A DNA stretch of 64,000 bases. Origin: Paraburkholderia sprentiae WSM5005. Lineage in GTDB: Bacteria; Pseudomonadota; Gammaproteobacteria; Burkholderiales; Burkholderiaceae. Location: positions 1,116,001-1,180,000 of the forward strand of contig NZ_CP017562.2 in assembly GCF_001865575.2 (NCBI RefSeq), written 5' to 3'. Numbering within the stretch: position 1 is the first letter of the stretch; each line of letters starts with the position of its first letter. The notes beneath the pieces are model-generated. The model was not told the DNA's origin. It did no database searches and saw only the letters and a list, made by a program, of their open reading frames with translations. A program made the translations under genes and the position numbers. Positions 27,449-36,405 of the stretch are shown piece after piece.

Positions 27449-28614
27449 TTCAGGTAAACCTTCGGCGTGACCGACAGGCCGAGCCCGAGCGGATGATCGC
27501 GCGGCAGCCCCTGGTCGATGATGATCTTGACCGGCACGCGTTGCACGATCTTCACGAAGTTGCCGGTCGCGTTTTCGGTGGGGAACGCCGAGAAGCGCGA
27601 GCCGCTGCCGAGTTGCACGCTGTCGACATGACCGCGCAGATCGAGCTGCGGATAGGCGTCCACGTCGACCTTGACCTTGTCGCCGCGGCGCATGCGTGCG
27701 AGTTGCGTTTCCTTGAAGTTCGCGGTGATCCACACTTGCGGCGTGACGATCGAGAACAGCGACACCCCCGCCGTCAGGAAGCTGCCGAGCTGCACGTTGC
27801 GCCGCGTGACCCAGCCATCCGACGGTGCCCGTACCTCGCAATACGACAGATTCAGCTGCGCCTGCTCGAGCTGTGCCTCGGCCTGACGCACCTGCTGGCG
27901 GCGTTCGTCGACGGTGGCCTCGGTCTCGCGCAACTGCTGTGGCACGAGGCTCGCGGTCCGCTGCTGCGCGCGGGCCTGCTCGACGCTCGCGTTGGCCGAC
28001 TGACGCTGCGCGTCGGCCGTATCGACGTTCTGCTGCGTCGTCGCGCGCGGATCGACCGAGTGCTGACGCTGCCAGGCAGCCTGCGCTTCGCGCAGATTCG
28101 CCTCCGCCGACGAGGTTTGCGCCTTCGCCTGGCGGTATTGCGCCGGAAACTGCACGCGCGCGATATCGAGCTGCAGCTGTGCGGCATTCAATTGCGCCTT
28201 CGCAAGACCGAGCTGCGCGTTCGCCTGATCCACCTGAGCCTGGTAGTCTCGCTTGTCGATCACGAGCAGCAGGTCGCCCTTGTGCACGAAAACGTTGTCG
28301 TCGACCGCGAGCGTTACGACGTAGCCGGAAACTTTCGGCGCCATGGTGATCGCGTTGCCGTCGGTGTAGGCGTCGTCGGTGCTCACCTGGTTGCGGGTCG
28401 CGAACCACCAGACGAAGCCGACGATGCCGATCAGCACCACGACCGCACCCAGGATGATCAATGGCTTCTTGCCGGGCTTCTTTTGCTGCTGACCATTTTC
28501 GCCGTTGCGCTTGTCGTTCTTGCGGTCCTTACCGTCGCCGCGATCATCGCGGTGCGACGCATCGCGCCCGGATGGTTCCTGCCCGGTACTAGCCGAGCCG
28601 GTCTCGTCTGACAT
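27445..28614 (-). CDS. emrA: HlyD-family adaptor (EmrA-like)
   Basis: A 389-residue membrane-fusion protein. After an acidic, charged, Gly/Lys-rich N-terminal 50 residues comes one membrane span (51-71, PLIILGAVVVLIGIVGFVWWF), then the biotinyl-lipoyl-like half STDDAYTDGNAITMAPKVSGYV and a long coiled coil with Gln/Arg/Ala repeats (80-260), then the second lipoyl half WVTRRNVQLGSFLTAG. It links the EmrB permease to the outer-membrane channel. First gene of an emrA-emrB-OMF operon; the ATG at 28614 has GGGAACGA upstream. No regulator gene sits beside the operon. Confidence 0.92.
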   Translation of the reverse strand: MSDETGSASTGQEPSGRDASHRDDRGDGKDRKNDKRNGENGQQQKKPGKKPLIILGAVVVLIGIVGFVWWFATRNQVSTDDAYTDGNAITMAPKVSGYVVTLAVDDNVFVHKGDLLLVIDKRDYQAQVDQANAQLGLAKAQLNAAQLQLDIARVQFPAQYRQAKAQTSSAEANLREAQAAWQRQHSVDPRATTQQNVDTADAQRQSANASVEQARAQQRTASLVPQQLRETEATVDERRQQVRQAEAQLEQAQLNLSYCEVRAPSDGWVTRRNVQLGSFLTAGVSLFSIVTPQVWITANFKETQLARMRRGDKVKVDVDAYPQLDLRGHVDSVQLGSGSRFSAFPTENATGNFVKIVQRVPVKIIIDQGLPRDHPLGLGLSVTPKVYLK

Positions 28615-28756
28615 GATGAGTCGTTCCCGTCGTTCCTGGGGGTTGAGAATGGGTGAGCGCTATAGATGCCACGCGCGGCCGTTCGCGATCACAGCGAAGG
28701 CCGCTGGCCGGGGCGCTCGGGAGGCGCGTGGCAGCGCGAGCCGCGCCGCCACGCGT

Positions 28757-28930
28757 CTATTGACCGGCGGGCTTGTCGCGCTCCGCCTTCTCCTTGTCCC
28801 GCTCTGGCTCGATCCTGGTCGTGCCGCCCGTCGAAGGCGGGTCGCTAGCGGGGAAGCTGTCTTCGACCTGCTTGTCGATCTGCTTTTCGCTCTTTTCCGA
28901 GTGGGGATGCTGTTCCTTGTGTGTCGTCAT
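28757..28930 (-). CDS. Small SFPASDPP-motif protein
   Basis: A 57-residue highly charged protein of a type common in proteobacteria: KQIDKQVEDSFPASDPPSTGG (residues 18-38), then a Lys/Arg/Glu-rich tail. It is disordered-looking with no signal peptide or span. The start at 28930 has AAGGAG 8-13 bases upstream (reverse complement of CTCCTT); the frame from 29089 adds an Arg-rich leader that is a shadow. It lies 64 bases downstream of the Rieske flavoprotein on the same strand. Function unknown; often called stress-linked, but I cannot support that. Confidence 0.72.
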   Translation of the reverse strand: MTTHKEQHPHSEKSEKQIDKQVEDSFPASDPPSTGGTTRIEPERDKEKAERDKPAGQ

Positions 28931-28994
28931 GTTGGCTCCTTGTTTCAGATTGAACGGCAAGACGTCGGATCGCTCACGATCCTCGTGCGCATCG

Positions 28995-30638
28995 TCATGA
29001 CGCGGTCGGTTCCGGTGCGCCGCGCGCCGCTGCGTCCGGCGCCGCCGCGCCCATGATGGCGAGCGCGTCGGCGCGCGACAGGCCGCCACGCATCGCGTCG
29101 GAAAGCCGTGCGGTCAGCGCTTCGCGCTCGCAGGCGAGCACCGCGTCGACGTTGCCGTCGCGCACGTACAGCGCGATGAACCGGTGATGATCGACGTCGC
29201 CATCGATGAAGATCTCATCCCACTCGCTCGCGTGGCCGAGGTATTCGAAGTTCTTGCCGTAGTGATAGGTCCAGAAGAACGGCACGTCGACATAACGATT
29301 ACGCGCACCGCACATGTTTTGCGCGGCGATGCGCGCATGCTGCTGCGCGACGCGCCAATGTTCGATACGCACCGGCTCCTGGTTCTCGTGCAGCGAGAAC
29401 GCGGCGATATCGCCGGCCGCATACAGACCGCAGGCGGCGTGCATGCCGGCATTGACGATCACGCCGCCGTCCTGCTGCAGCGGCAGTCCTTCGACAAACC
29501 CGGTAGCCGGCGCAACCCCCGTGCCCAGCAACACCACATCGGCGGCGATGGCCTCGCCGCCGTCGAGCATCACCGCATGCACGTTGCCTTCCTCGCCCTC
29601 GAGCGAGGCGACCTTGGCGTCGAGATAAAACTTCACGCCGTTGCTTTCGTGCAGCGCGCGAAACATCTGCCCCGCGCGCTCGCCGAACTGTTTGGCGAAC
29701 GGCACCGTGTCGCGCGAAATCACGGTGACGGGCACGCCGTGCTTGCGCAACGCGGACGCGACTTCGAGGCCGATGAAGCTGCTGCCGAGAATCGCCACGC
29801 GGGTTTGCGAGGCGTCGTCGCCGAGCGCGTCGATCAGCGCGGCGGCATCGTCGAGGTGTCGCAGCACGTGCACCCCGCCGAGCTCGCAGCCGGGAATGTC
29901 GGGCACTTTCGGTACGCTGCCGGTCGCGAGCAGCGCGGTGTCGTAGGTCAGCGGCTCGATGCTTTGCTGGCCGCCACCAGCCGCGCCGGCCTCGAAATGG
30001 ATCGTGCGCGCGGGCACGTCGAGCCGCGCGACCTTCGCGACGATCCGCTCGATGCCGTGCGTATGCAGCCAGTCGGGCGGCAGCAGCGGCGGCACGTCGG
30101 CGGGCGCCATTTCAAACGACGGGACGAATTTGCTCAGCGAAGTGCGGTCGTAGGGCGCGTGCGCTTCGTCGCCGATCAGCGTGACGCGTCCCTCGAAGCC
30201 GAACTCGCGTAGCGCGGCACAGGCGGCGGCGCCGGCCGCGCCCGCGCCGATCACCACGTAATGTTTTTCCGGTGCGGTGGCATCTTCCGCTGACGTGTGC
30301 GACGCCGCTTCCGGGCGCGTGATTTTTTCCGCCGACACGAGTACGTCCTCGCCATCGAGCGTGACCGGGTAGCGATCGAGCGGCAGCAAGGGGGGCGGCT
30401 CCAGCACGTTGCCGGTCGCGACGTCGAAGGTGCCCTTGTGCCAGGGACAGATAATCCGGCCGTGGCACAGCGCGCCCTCTTCGAGCGGGCCTCCCGCATG
30501 CGGGCAGTCAGCTGAGTACCCCCGCACGGTGTCGCCATCGCGCACGAGCAGGATCGGCGTGTCGTCCACCGTTACGCGCACGGCGCGGTCCGTCGGCAAT
30601 TCCGATAGCCGCGCGACGCGGCGGGCAGTCGTGGACAT
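28995..30638 (-). CDS. Rieske-type FAD/NAD-linked oxidoreductase (AIFM3-like)
   Basis: A 547-residue protein with an N-terminal Rieske [2Fe-2S] domain, C45-P-H47 and C64-P-W-H67, followed by a pyridine nucleotide-disulfide oxidoreductase: FAD motif YVVIGAGAAGAAACAAL (about 120-136), NAD motif VAILGSSFIGLEV (about 260), and the second FAD-contact block GLYAAGDIAAF. It should pass electrons from NAD(P)H through FAD to the Rieske centre or a partner. The start at 30638 (MSTTARR) is preferred; the upstream frame is a shadow. It stands divergent from the sensor kinase across a region with an AATTCC inverted repeat. Confidence 0.9.
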   Translation of the reverse strand: MSTTARRVARLSELPTDRAVRVTVDDTPILLVRDGDTVRGYSADCPHAGGPLEEGALCHGRIICPWHKGTFDVATGNVLEPPPLLPLDRYPVTLDGEDVLVSAEKITRPEAASHTSAEDATAPEKHYVVIGAGAAGAAACAALREFGFEGRVTLIGDEAHAPYDRTSLSKFVPSFEMAPADVPPLLPPDWLHTHGIERIVAKVARLDVPARTIHFEAGAAGGGQQSIEPLTYDTALLATGSVPKVPDIPGCELGGVHVLRHLDDAAALIDALGDDASQTRVAILGSSFIGLEVASALRKHGVPVTVISRDTVPFAKQFGERAGQMFRALHESNGVKFYLDAKVASLEGEEGNVHAVMLDGGEAIAADVVLLGTGVAPATGFVEGLPLQQDGGVIVNAGMHAACGLYAAGDIAAFSLHENQEPVRIEHWRVAQQHARIAAQNMCGARNRYVDVPFFWTYHYGKNFEYLGHASEWDEIFIDGDVDHHRFIALYVRDGNVDAVLACEREALTARLSDAMRGGLSRADALAIMGAAAPDAAARGAPEPTAS

Positions 30639-30807
30639 GGTGAGGCCTCGCGAAAGGAAGGGCTCGTGGAGGGCTCGCAAACGTGTCGCGAGCGATGCCG
30701 GAAGCGGGCTTGCCGTCAAGCAGCGAGAAGGCAGCAATCGCTGTGCCTGCGCGCGGCGTCGACGTAATGGTGTCGCTTAACTTGGGAAGATAGGCCGAGT
30801 TGGGGTA

Positions 30808-30827
30808 AATTCCGAGACAGGGGAATT
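30808..30827. promoter_or_regulatory. Inverted repeat in the divergent Rieske / sensor-kinase region
   Basis: AATTCC (30808-30813), an 8-bp spacer, GGAATT (30822-30827). It sits between the divergent Rieske flavoprotein and hybrid kinase genes, where a shared operator might lie. No family-specific binding site is claimed. Confidence 0.3.
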
Positions 30828-30914
30828 AGCACGCGAACAGCGATGTGCGTAGCGGCGTGCGAACGGGTAGGCAATGCCTTGCCTGACCGTATGCAATTTC
30901 ATGGAGTGGTGACC

Positions 30915-33059
30915 GTGCAGCGTGCAGAACGTGTCGCAGTCGATGTGCCGATGCCGTCGCGCAACTTCGCGATGACGCGGCGCATGCTGCTGATCGTGCT
31001 GGCCGTGTCGATCGTGTTTCCGTTGGCCTGCCTCGTCGGCTATGGCTACTTCGACTACCAGCGCCGAATCTCCGATGCGAACGATATGATCGACCGCCTC
31101 GCGCGCGTAGCCGATGAGCAGGCCGTCAAGGTGCTGGACCTGAACCGGCAGATGGCCTCGCGCGTGATCGAGCTGCTCGGCGATTCCGACGATGCGCAGA
31201 TCCGCGCGCGCGAGCGCGAATTGCACGATCGTCTGCAGAGCATCGGCGGCGATTTTCCGCAGGTCGCATCGATCTCGCTGCTCGGCGTGAACGGCGAGCT
31301 GCTCGCGTCGAGCTTCGCGTATCCCGCGCCGCCCATGACGATTGCTCATCGCGACGACTTTCTCACCGCCAAGGCGATCCGTCCGCAGCCGTATTTTTCG
31401 CTGCCGATGTTCGGCAAGCTATCGAAGATCGACGTATTCACCACGGCGATCGGCCGCTCCGGCGCGGACGGGCAGTTTCTCGGCGTGGTCACGGTGGCGC
31501 TGCGCAACGACTATTTTTCGCGCTTCTATCGCGAGCTGACCAACGGCGATCGGTCGCTCGCACTCGCGCTGTACCGGCAGGACGGCAACCTGCTGGTGCG
31601 CTATCCGCCGTGGCCGCCCGGCGCGAGGCCGACCATGCACAGCGCGTTCTTGTCCGCGTTGCGCGACAAACAGCTGTTCGGTCACGTGCGTCTGAATTCG
31701 ACCGTCGACGGTGTCGAGCGGCTGCTCGCGTTTCGCCGCGTCGGCGACTATCCGTTGTATGTGATGAGCGCGTACGCGACGTCGTCGATCGTGGCGGCGT
31801 GGCGCGCACACTTCCTGCTGATCGCGGCGCTCACGGCGCTGCCTTGCATCGCGATCTGGGGGCTCGTGCTGTACTCGCTGCGTCAGCTCGAAGCGCAGCG
31901 GCGCGCGTGGGAGCGCTGGCAGGGCGAGGTCGCGATGCGTCTTTCGGTCGAGGCGTCGACCCGGCAGCTGCAACGCATGGGCGCGCTCGGCAATCTGGTC
32001 GCCAATGTCGCGCACGATTTCAACAATCTGCTGATGGTGGTGTCGGCGAACACCGAGCTCGCGCGGCTCAAGCATTACAACGATCTCGAGAAGGAAGTGC
32101 ACGCGGTCGAGCGTGCCACCGCCACCGCGCAAGCGCTGACGCGGCGTCTGTTGAGCGTCGCGCGCAAGCAGCCGCTGAAGCAGGAGGCCGTCGAGCTCAC
32201 GCGCTGGCTGCCGGCCGCCGCGCCGCTGATCGACGCGACGCTCGGCGACACGATCGAGCTGGCGCTGCGCATGCCGGAGAAGCTGTGGCAGGTGCTCGTC
32301 GATCCGACCGATCTCGAGTTCGCGATCATGAACATCGCGATGAACGCGCGCGATGCGATGCCGCACGGCGGTCACTTCGTGATCCGCTGCCAGGACATCC
32401 GGCTGGGCAGCAGCGATACGCTGCTGCCGGACGGCGAGTACGTGCTGATCGCCTGTTCGGATGACGGCGAAGGCATGCCCGAATCAGTCGTGCGACGCGC
32501 GTTCGAGCCGCTTTTCACGACCAAGCTGCGCGGCTCCGGCACGGGCCTCGGGCTCGCCCAGGTGCTGTCGATGTCCGAGCAGGCAGGCGGCACCGCGAAG
32601 ATCGACAGCGTGCTGGGCAGCGGCACGACGGTGCGTATCTTGCTGCCGCGCTATCGTGAGCGCGGCGCGCAAGCCGGCGCCGACGCGCGCGAGCCGCTGC
32701 CGACGGTGGCCGGGATCGTGCTGCTCGTCGAGGACAACGAGGACGTCGCGGCAGGCGTGACCGCGGTGCTCGAAACCTTCGGCTGCGAGGTGCGTCACGA
32801 GCCGACCGCCGATCTCGCGCTCGACGTGCTGAACGCCGGCGAGCGCTTCGAGCTCGTGCTGTCGGACATCCAGATGCCGGGCAAGCTGAACGGTATCGAT
32901 CTGGCGGAGAAGATCCGCAGCGCGTGGCCATCGCAGAAGATCGCGCTGATGACCGGTTACGCCGACGAGCTCGACCGCGCGCGTCGGCTCGGCATCGCGA
33001 TACTCGCCAAGCCGTTCAATATCGACGAATTGCATGCGCTGGTGGCGTGCGGCACCTGA
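30915..33059 (+). CDS. Hybrid sensor histidine kinase with periplasmic sensor and receiver
   Basis: A 714-residue membrane kinase. Span 1 is near residues 24-45 (RRMLLIVLAVSIVFPLACLVGYGY), then a periplasmic region of about 250 residues (dCACHE-like by size; not certain), span 2 near 298-322, the histidine phosphoacceptor H367 in NVAHDFNNLL, and the ATPase domain with NARDAMP (N box) and GEGMPESVVRRAFEP, GSGTGLGLAQ. A C-terminal receiver holds the phosphoacceptor D651 (LVLSDIQMPG). The start is uncertain: GTG at 30915 has GGAG 8 bases upstream, but ATGs at 30843, 30891 and 30951 are in frame too. It has no cognate regulator beside it. Confidence 0.88.
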   Translation: MQRAERVAVDVPMPSRNFAMTRRMLLIVLAVSIVFPLACLVGYGYFDYQRRISDANDMIDRLARVADEQAVKVLDLNRQMASRVIELLGDSDDAQIRARERELHDRLQSIGGDFPQVASISLLGVNGELLASSFAYPAPPMTIAHRDDFLTAKAIRPQPYFSLPMFGKLSKIDVFTTAIGRSGADGQFLGVVTVALRNDYFSRFYRELTNGDRSLALALYRQDGNLLVRYPPWPPGARPTMHSAFLSALRDKQLFGHVRLNSTVDGVERLLAFRRVGDYPLYVMSAYATSSIVAAWRAHFLLIAALTALPCIAIWGLVLYSLRQLEAQRRAWERWQGEVAMRLSVEASTRQLQRMGALGNLVANVAHDFNNLLMVVSANTELARLKHYNDLEKEVHAVERATATAQALTRRLLSVARKQPLKQEAVELTRWLPAAAPLIDATLGDTIELALRMPEKLWQVLVDPTDLEFAIMNIAMNARDAMPHGGHFVIRCQDIRLGSSDTLLPDGEYVLIACSDDGEGMPESVVRRAFEPLFTTKLRGSGTGLGLAQVLSMSEQAGGTAKIDSVLGSGTTVRILLPRYRERGAQAGADAREPLPTVAGIVLLVEDNEDVAAGVTAVLETFGCEVRHEPTADLALDVLNAGERFELVLSDIQMPGKLNGIDLAEKIRSAWPSQKIALMTGYADELDRARRLGIAILAKPFNIDELHALVACGT

Positions 33060-33213
33060 AGCCGCGGCACCGTTTCAGCGCGTCGCGTCCATCTGCCTTT
33101 CCTGTCCTGCTGTGCTGCGGCACAACGCTTGCTGAAAAGATGCGCGAGGTATGCGCGTACGGCAAGCACGCGCCCACTTCTTTTCGACACTCTCGACACC
33201 CAGGAGAATTGCC

Positions 33214-33498
33214 ATGAAGATCAGACACGCAGTGCTCGTTTCCACATTGCTTGCGGCTTCGTCGCTCGCGATGGCCCAAGGCGCGGGCGGTGGGGGAGGC
33301 GGCGGGGGTCCGGCCGGCAACGACCCGAACACCAATGCCGCGACCTCGAGCCGCGAGGGCGGCGATGCGGGCGCAATGGGAACCGCCACGCCTTCGACGC
33401 ACCATCACATGAAAAAGCATTCGAAGATGAAGAAGCCCATGAACGACACGACGAATATGCCGGGCGCCGACGCGAGCAGCGATACGAAGGGGCAGTAG
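33214..33498 (+). CDS. Small secreted Gly-rich, His/Lys-rich protein
   Basis: A 94-residue exported protein. The signal peptide (1-22, ending SSLAMA) is followed by a run of Gly (GAGGGGGGGGPAGND), an acidic-polar part and a His/Lys/Met cluster (HHHMKKHSKMKKPM), then a low-complexity end. The His-rich stretch might bind metal, but that is a guess. The ATG at 33214 has CAGGAGAA upstream; the frame from 33151 is not a better start. Its build resembles the small secreted protein at 14441-14755. Downstream is a 210-bp gap before the toxin-antitoxin pair. Confidence 0.7.
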   Translation: MKIRHAVLVSTLLAASSLAMAQGAGGGGGGGGPAGNDPNTNAATSSREGGDAGAMGTATPSTHHHMKKHSKMKKPMNDTTNMPGADASSDTKGQ

Positions 33499-33678
33499 GC
33501 GCAGTGTAGTGAGGCAGTAGGGCGGCTGGCGCCGCGCGTCGGGTAGGGTCCGGCGCGTCGGCTCCGGCCGTTTTTCTGTGGGGCGCGGTTCCGCCAGAGC
33601 GTGGCGCGTGGGGCAGCGGGGCAGGGGTTTGATGGAATGTGTCCAACGCGTCGTGTTGCTAATACCGGTCTGGGCGAG

Positions 33679-33693
33679 TAGGATTAAATCCTA
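33679..33693. promoter_or_regulatory. Perfect 15-bp palindrome upstream of parD
   Basis: TAGGATT-A-AATCCTA, a perfect inverted repeat ending 15 bases before the antitoxin start. Type II antitoxins bind such palindromes to repress their own operon, so this is the likely ParD operator. Confidence 0.6.
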
Positions 33694-33708
33694 TTCAAGG
33701 AGGCTGCT

Positions 33709-33978
33709 ATGCGAACCACGCAGCAGATGAGTATCACGCTACCCAACGAGATGGCTGAGTTCGTGCGGGAAAAGGTCGCTCGCGGCGACTATGCGTCGGA
33801 CAGTGAAGTGCTGCGCGACGCGCTTCGTGTTCTTCGCGAGCGGGACCGCGCGATCGAAGCCTGGCTGCGTGAAGAGGTGGTCCCGGCCGCAAAGGCGCTT
33901 CGCGACAATCCTGAGAGGGGACTCTCGGCGGACGAGGTCCGTGCTGAATTGCGAAAGTCGCGAGCGCGCCGCGGATGA
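33709..33978 (+). CDS. parD: ParD-family antitoxin
   Basis: An 89-residue ribbon-helix-helix antitoxin of the CC2985/ParD type. The N-terminal RHH fold is MSITLPNEMAEFVREKVARGDYASDSEVLRDALRVLRERD (residues 7-46), followed by an acidic/basic C-terminal part that wraps the toxin. The protein represses the operon and blocks ParE. AAGGAGG precedes the ATG at 33709, and a perfect palindrome lies 16-30 bases upstream. The stop overlaps the toxin start by 4 bases. Confidence 0.93.
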   Translation: MRTTQQMSITLPNEMAEFVREKVARGDYASDSEVLRDALRVLRERDRAIEAWLREEVVPAAKALRDNPERGLSADEVRAELRKSRARRG

Positions 33979-34286
33979 ATTGGCGCGTCAAGTTTGCGCC
34001 CGAGGCGCTGGCGCAGCTGCAGGCGCTTGAACAGCGCATCGCCGAGGCCGGCGCACCGCTTGCCGCCGAACGATACGTCGATGCGATCGTCGACTTTTGC
34101 ATGAAGCTTCAGACCTTCGCAGCACGCGGTGTTGCGCGGGATGATCTTTTACCGGGGCTGAGGATCACCCACTTTCGCAAGCGCACCATCATCGCGTACC
34201 TGCTGGATAGCGAGGCCGTTTCCATCGTCGGCGTCTTCCATGGCGGGCAGGACTATGAGGCCGCGCTGGGATCCGACAACGAGTGA
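33975..34286 (+). CDS. parE: ParE-family toxin
   Basis: A 103-residue RelE/ParE-superfamily toxin. It opens with FAPEALAQLQALEQRIAEAG and ends with the typical RKRTIIAYLLDSEAVSIVGVFHGGQDYEA. Known ParE toxins act on DNA gyrase; RelE relatives cleave mRNA. The overlap with parD, with ATGA at the junction (33975), shows translational coupling. Complete at both ends, so the pair is probably active. Confidence 0.92.
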   Translation: MNWRVKFAPEALAQLQALEQRIAEAGAPLAAERYVDAIVDFCMKLQTFAARGVARDDLLPGLRITHFRKRTIIAYLLDSEAVSIVGVFHGGQDYEAALGSDNE

Positions 34287-34380
34287 ATGCCGATAGCCTA
34301 TGCGGCGAGGACGTTGTGCGCGGACGGGGACCTACGCTGGAAGCCTATTGCCGTTGCGCCCGCAAAGCCCGCGCCCGCGT

Positions 34381-35400
34381 TCAATCCTTTTCCATCGCCG
34401 CGTCATACTTGCCGAGCGCGGCCGCGCCATTCAGGCGCGCGCGCTTGAGCAACGCCTGCTGCGCTTCTTTCACGTTGCCCGGCTGACCGCGCCACGTTTG
34501 CAACGGCGGCTCCTGCAACGCGCGCCCGTACGAAAAGCTCAGATTCCACGGCAGCGCGCCGAGCCGGTTCATCGCATCGAGATTGGCGGTGGCCTCCTCG
34601 GGCGACTGTCCACCCGACAGAAACACGAGACCGGGCACCGCCGAGGGCACCATACGTTTGAGCACGCGCACGGTCGCGGCCGCAATATCCGCCGTGCTCG
34701 ATGGTTGCCGATGCTCGGAGCCGGCCAGCACCATGCTCGGCTTCAGCAGGATATGTTCGAGCACCACGCGATGCCGATGCAGCGCATCGAACACCTCGTG
34801 CAACACCGCCTCGGTGACTTCCGCGCAACGCTCGATCGTGTGATCGCCGTCCATCAACACCTCGGGTTCGACGATCGGCACGATGCCGGCTTCCTGGCTG
34901 ATCGCCGCATAGCGCGCGAGCGAATCGGCGTTCGCCTCGATCGCGACGCGGCTCGGCAGGCTCGCCGTGATGTTGTAGACCGCGCGCCACTTCGCGAAGC
35001 GCGCGCCTTGCCGTTTGTAATCGGCGAAGCGTTTGGCGAGGCCGTCGAGGCCTTCGGTGATCTCGTCGCCGGGCGCGAGCGCGAGCGGCACCTTGCCGAG
35101 GTCGACCTTGATGCCGGGCACGATGCCGTTCGCCGCGGCCACTTGCGGGAACGGCGTGCCGTCGTCGGCTTTCTGGCCGAGCGTTTCCTCGTAGAGGATG
35201 ACGCCGCTCACGAACTCGCCGAGGCCGGGCGTCGTCAGCAGCAGGTTGCGATAGGCGCGGCGGTTTTCCTCGGTCGATTCGAGGCCGATCGTCTTGAAGC
35301 GTTTGGCGATGGTCGGGCCGCTTTCGTCGGCGGCGAGAAGACCTTTGCCCGGTTGAACCATCGCGTTGACGGTGGCTTGCAGCTCGCTACGGGTGTCCAT
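34381..35400 (-). CDS. Class I fructose-bisphosphate aldolase
   Basis: A 339-residue class I (Schiff-base) aldolase that splits fructose-1,6-bisphosphate into GAP and DHAP. The eukaryote-like class I signature is HILLKPSMVLAG, with the Schiff-base Lys at residue 220, plus ADESGPTIAKRF, EPEVLMDGDH and VFLSGGQSPEEATANLDAMN, all class I family marks. The final AMEKD end is shortened relative to animal enzymes. It lies 78 bases downstream of YjbQ on the same strand, in a thioredoxin-YjbQ-aldolase unit. Betaproteobacteria often also have a class II enzyme elsewhere, so this could be an auxiliary copy. Confidence 0.95.
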   Translation of the reverse strand: MDTRSELQATVNAMVQPGKGLLAADESGPTIAKRFKTIGLESTEENRRAYRNLLLTTPGLGEFVSGVILYEETLGQKADDGTPFPQVAAANGIVPGIKVDLGKVPLALAPGDEITEGLDGLAKRFADYKRQGARFAKWRAVYNITASLPSRVAIEANADSLARYAAISQEAGIVPIVEPEVLMDGDHTIERCAEVTEAVLHEVFDALHRHRVVLEHILLKPSMVLAGSEHRQPSSTADIAAATVRVLKRMVPSAVPGLVFLSGGQSPEEATANLDAMNRLGALPWNLSFSYGRALQEPPLQTWRGQPGNVKEAQQALLKRARLNGAAALGKYDAAMEKD

Positions 35401-35478
35401 GACGTGTGCTCCGTTGGGTAGGCTCCGTTCGATGCGGTACGGCTTCCTCTGCGCGACGGGTGAATGCGACAGCGAACT

Positions 35479-35898
35479 TCATTGGCCGAGCAGATGCAAC
35501 ACGATATCGCGCCGCTGCGGATCGCGCCGATGTTCGAACAGATACAGTCCCTGCCATGTGCCGAGCACCATCCTGCCATGCTCGACGGGCACGCACAGCT
35601 GCACCTGCGTGAGCGCCGTGCGCAGATGCGCGGGCATGTCGTCGGAGCCCTCGGTGTCGTGCTCGTAGCGCGCGGCGTCTTCGGGCGCGAGGGTCTCGAA
35701 GTAGCGCTCCAGATCGCGCCGCACCGACGCATCCGCATTCTCCTGGATCAGTAACGACGCCGACGTGTGCCGGCAAAACAGCGTGAGCAGACCGGTACGG
35801 ATGCCCGTATCGTCGACGAAGCGGCGCGCGTCGTCGGTAAATTCAACCAGGCCGCGGCCGCGAGCCTGGACGCTCAAATGATGGATGGCCTGGCGCAT
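35479..35898 (-). CDS. YjbQ-family protein
   Basis: A 139-residue soluble protein of the YjbQ/UPF0047 family. Marks: GLLTLFCRHTSASLLIQENADASVRRDLERYF (residues 41-72) and ALTQVQLCVPVEHGRMVLGTWQGLYLFEHR near the end. The conserved His and Asp residues are typical. Members show weak thiamin-phosphate synthase activity in genetics, but the true role is unsettled. The gene follows the thioredoxin by 15 bases on the same strand, so they are co-transcribed. Confidence 0.92.
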   Translation of the reverse strand: MRQAIHHLSVQARGRGLVEFTDDARRFVDDTGIRTGLLTLFCRHTSASLLIQENADASVRRDLERYFETLAPEDAARYEHDTEGSDDMPAHLRTALTQVQLCVPVEHGRMVLGTWQGLYLFEHRRDPQRRDIVLHLLGQ

Positions 35899-35913
35899 GA
35901 CGGATGTCGAATC

Positions 35914-36234
35914 TCAGAGTGACGCGAACGCCTCTTCGATATCCTCGGCGCTGCGCGGCCGCACCACGCGCGCGACCTCGGCGCCGTCGCGCATCAGCAC
36001 GAGTGTTGGCCACAGCTTGACCTTGAACGAGCGCCCGAGCGGGCGGCCGGGGCCGTCCTCGATCTTCAGATGCCGCAGGCCCGCATGCGGCGCGAGCACC
36101 TGCCGGATCGCTGCCTGGGCGCCCTGGCAATAGCCGCACCAGTCGGTACCGAATTCGACGACGGTGGCACCGGGCAGCGCGTCGAGTTCGGCGCGCGTCG
36201 GGGCTTGCGGGGAATAAGCTGTCGGGAAGGTCAT
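35914..36234 (-). CDS. Thioredoxin-family protein
   Basis: A 106-residue single-domain thioredoxin-like protein. It has the active-site WCGYC (residues 32-36) in VVEFGTDWCGYCQGAQAAI, and the cis-Pro of KLWPTLVLM (about 79). The Gly-Tyr dipeptide between the Cys residues differs from GP in classical thioredoxin, so its redox potential may differ. No signal peptide, so cytoplasmic. Likely first gene of a thioredoxin-YjbQ-aldolase unit. Confidence 0.9.
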   Translation of the reverse strand: MTFPTAYSPQAPTRAELDALPGATVVEFGTDWCGYCQGAQAAIRQVLAPHAGLRHLKIEDGPGRPLGRSFKVKLWPTLVLMRDGAEVARVVRPRSAEDIEEAFASL

Positions 36235-36405
36235 GCTTGCTCCGCTGCTGATCGTGATCTGCCAAGCGTAGCAGCTATGCCGCGGATCGTCAGCGAAGCG
36301 GCCGTGCGCCGCCGCTGCGCGCCGTCTCGCCGCGGCATGTTAAAAAGCGGTGCGCGCGTGTCGACCGATCGACGCGCCGCGTCATCGCCCGGAACCCCGC
36401 AAAAA

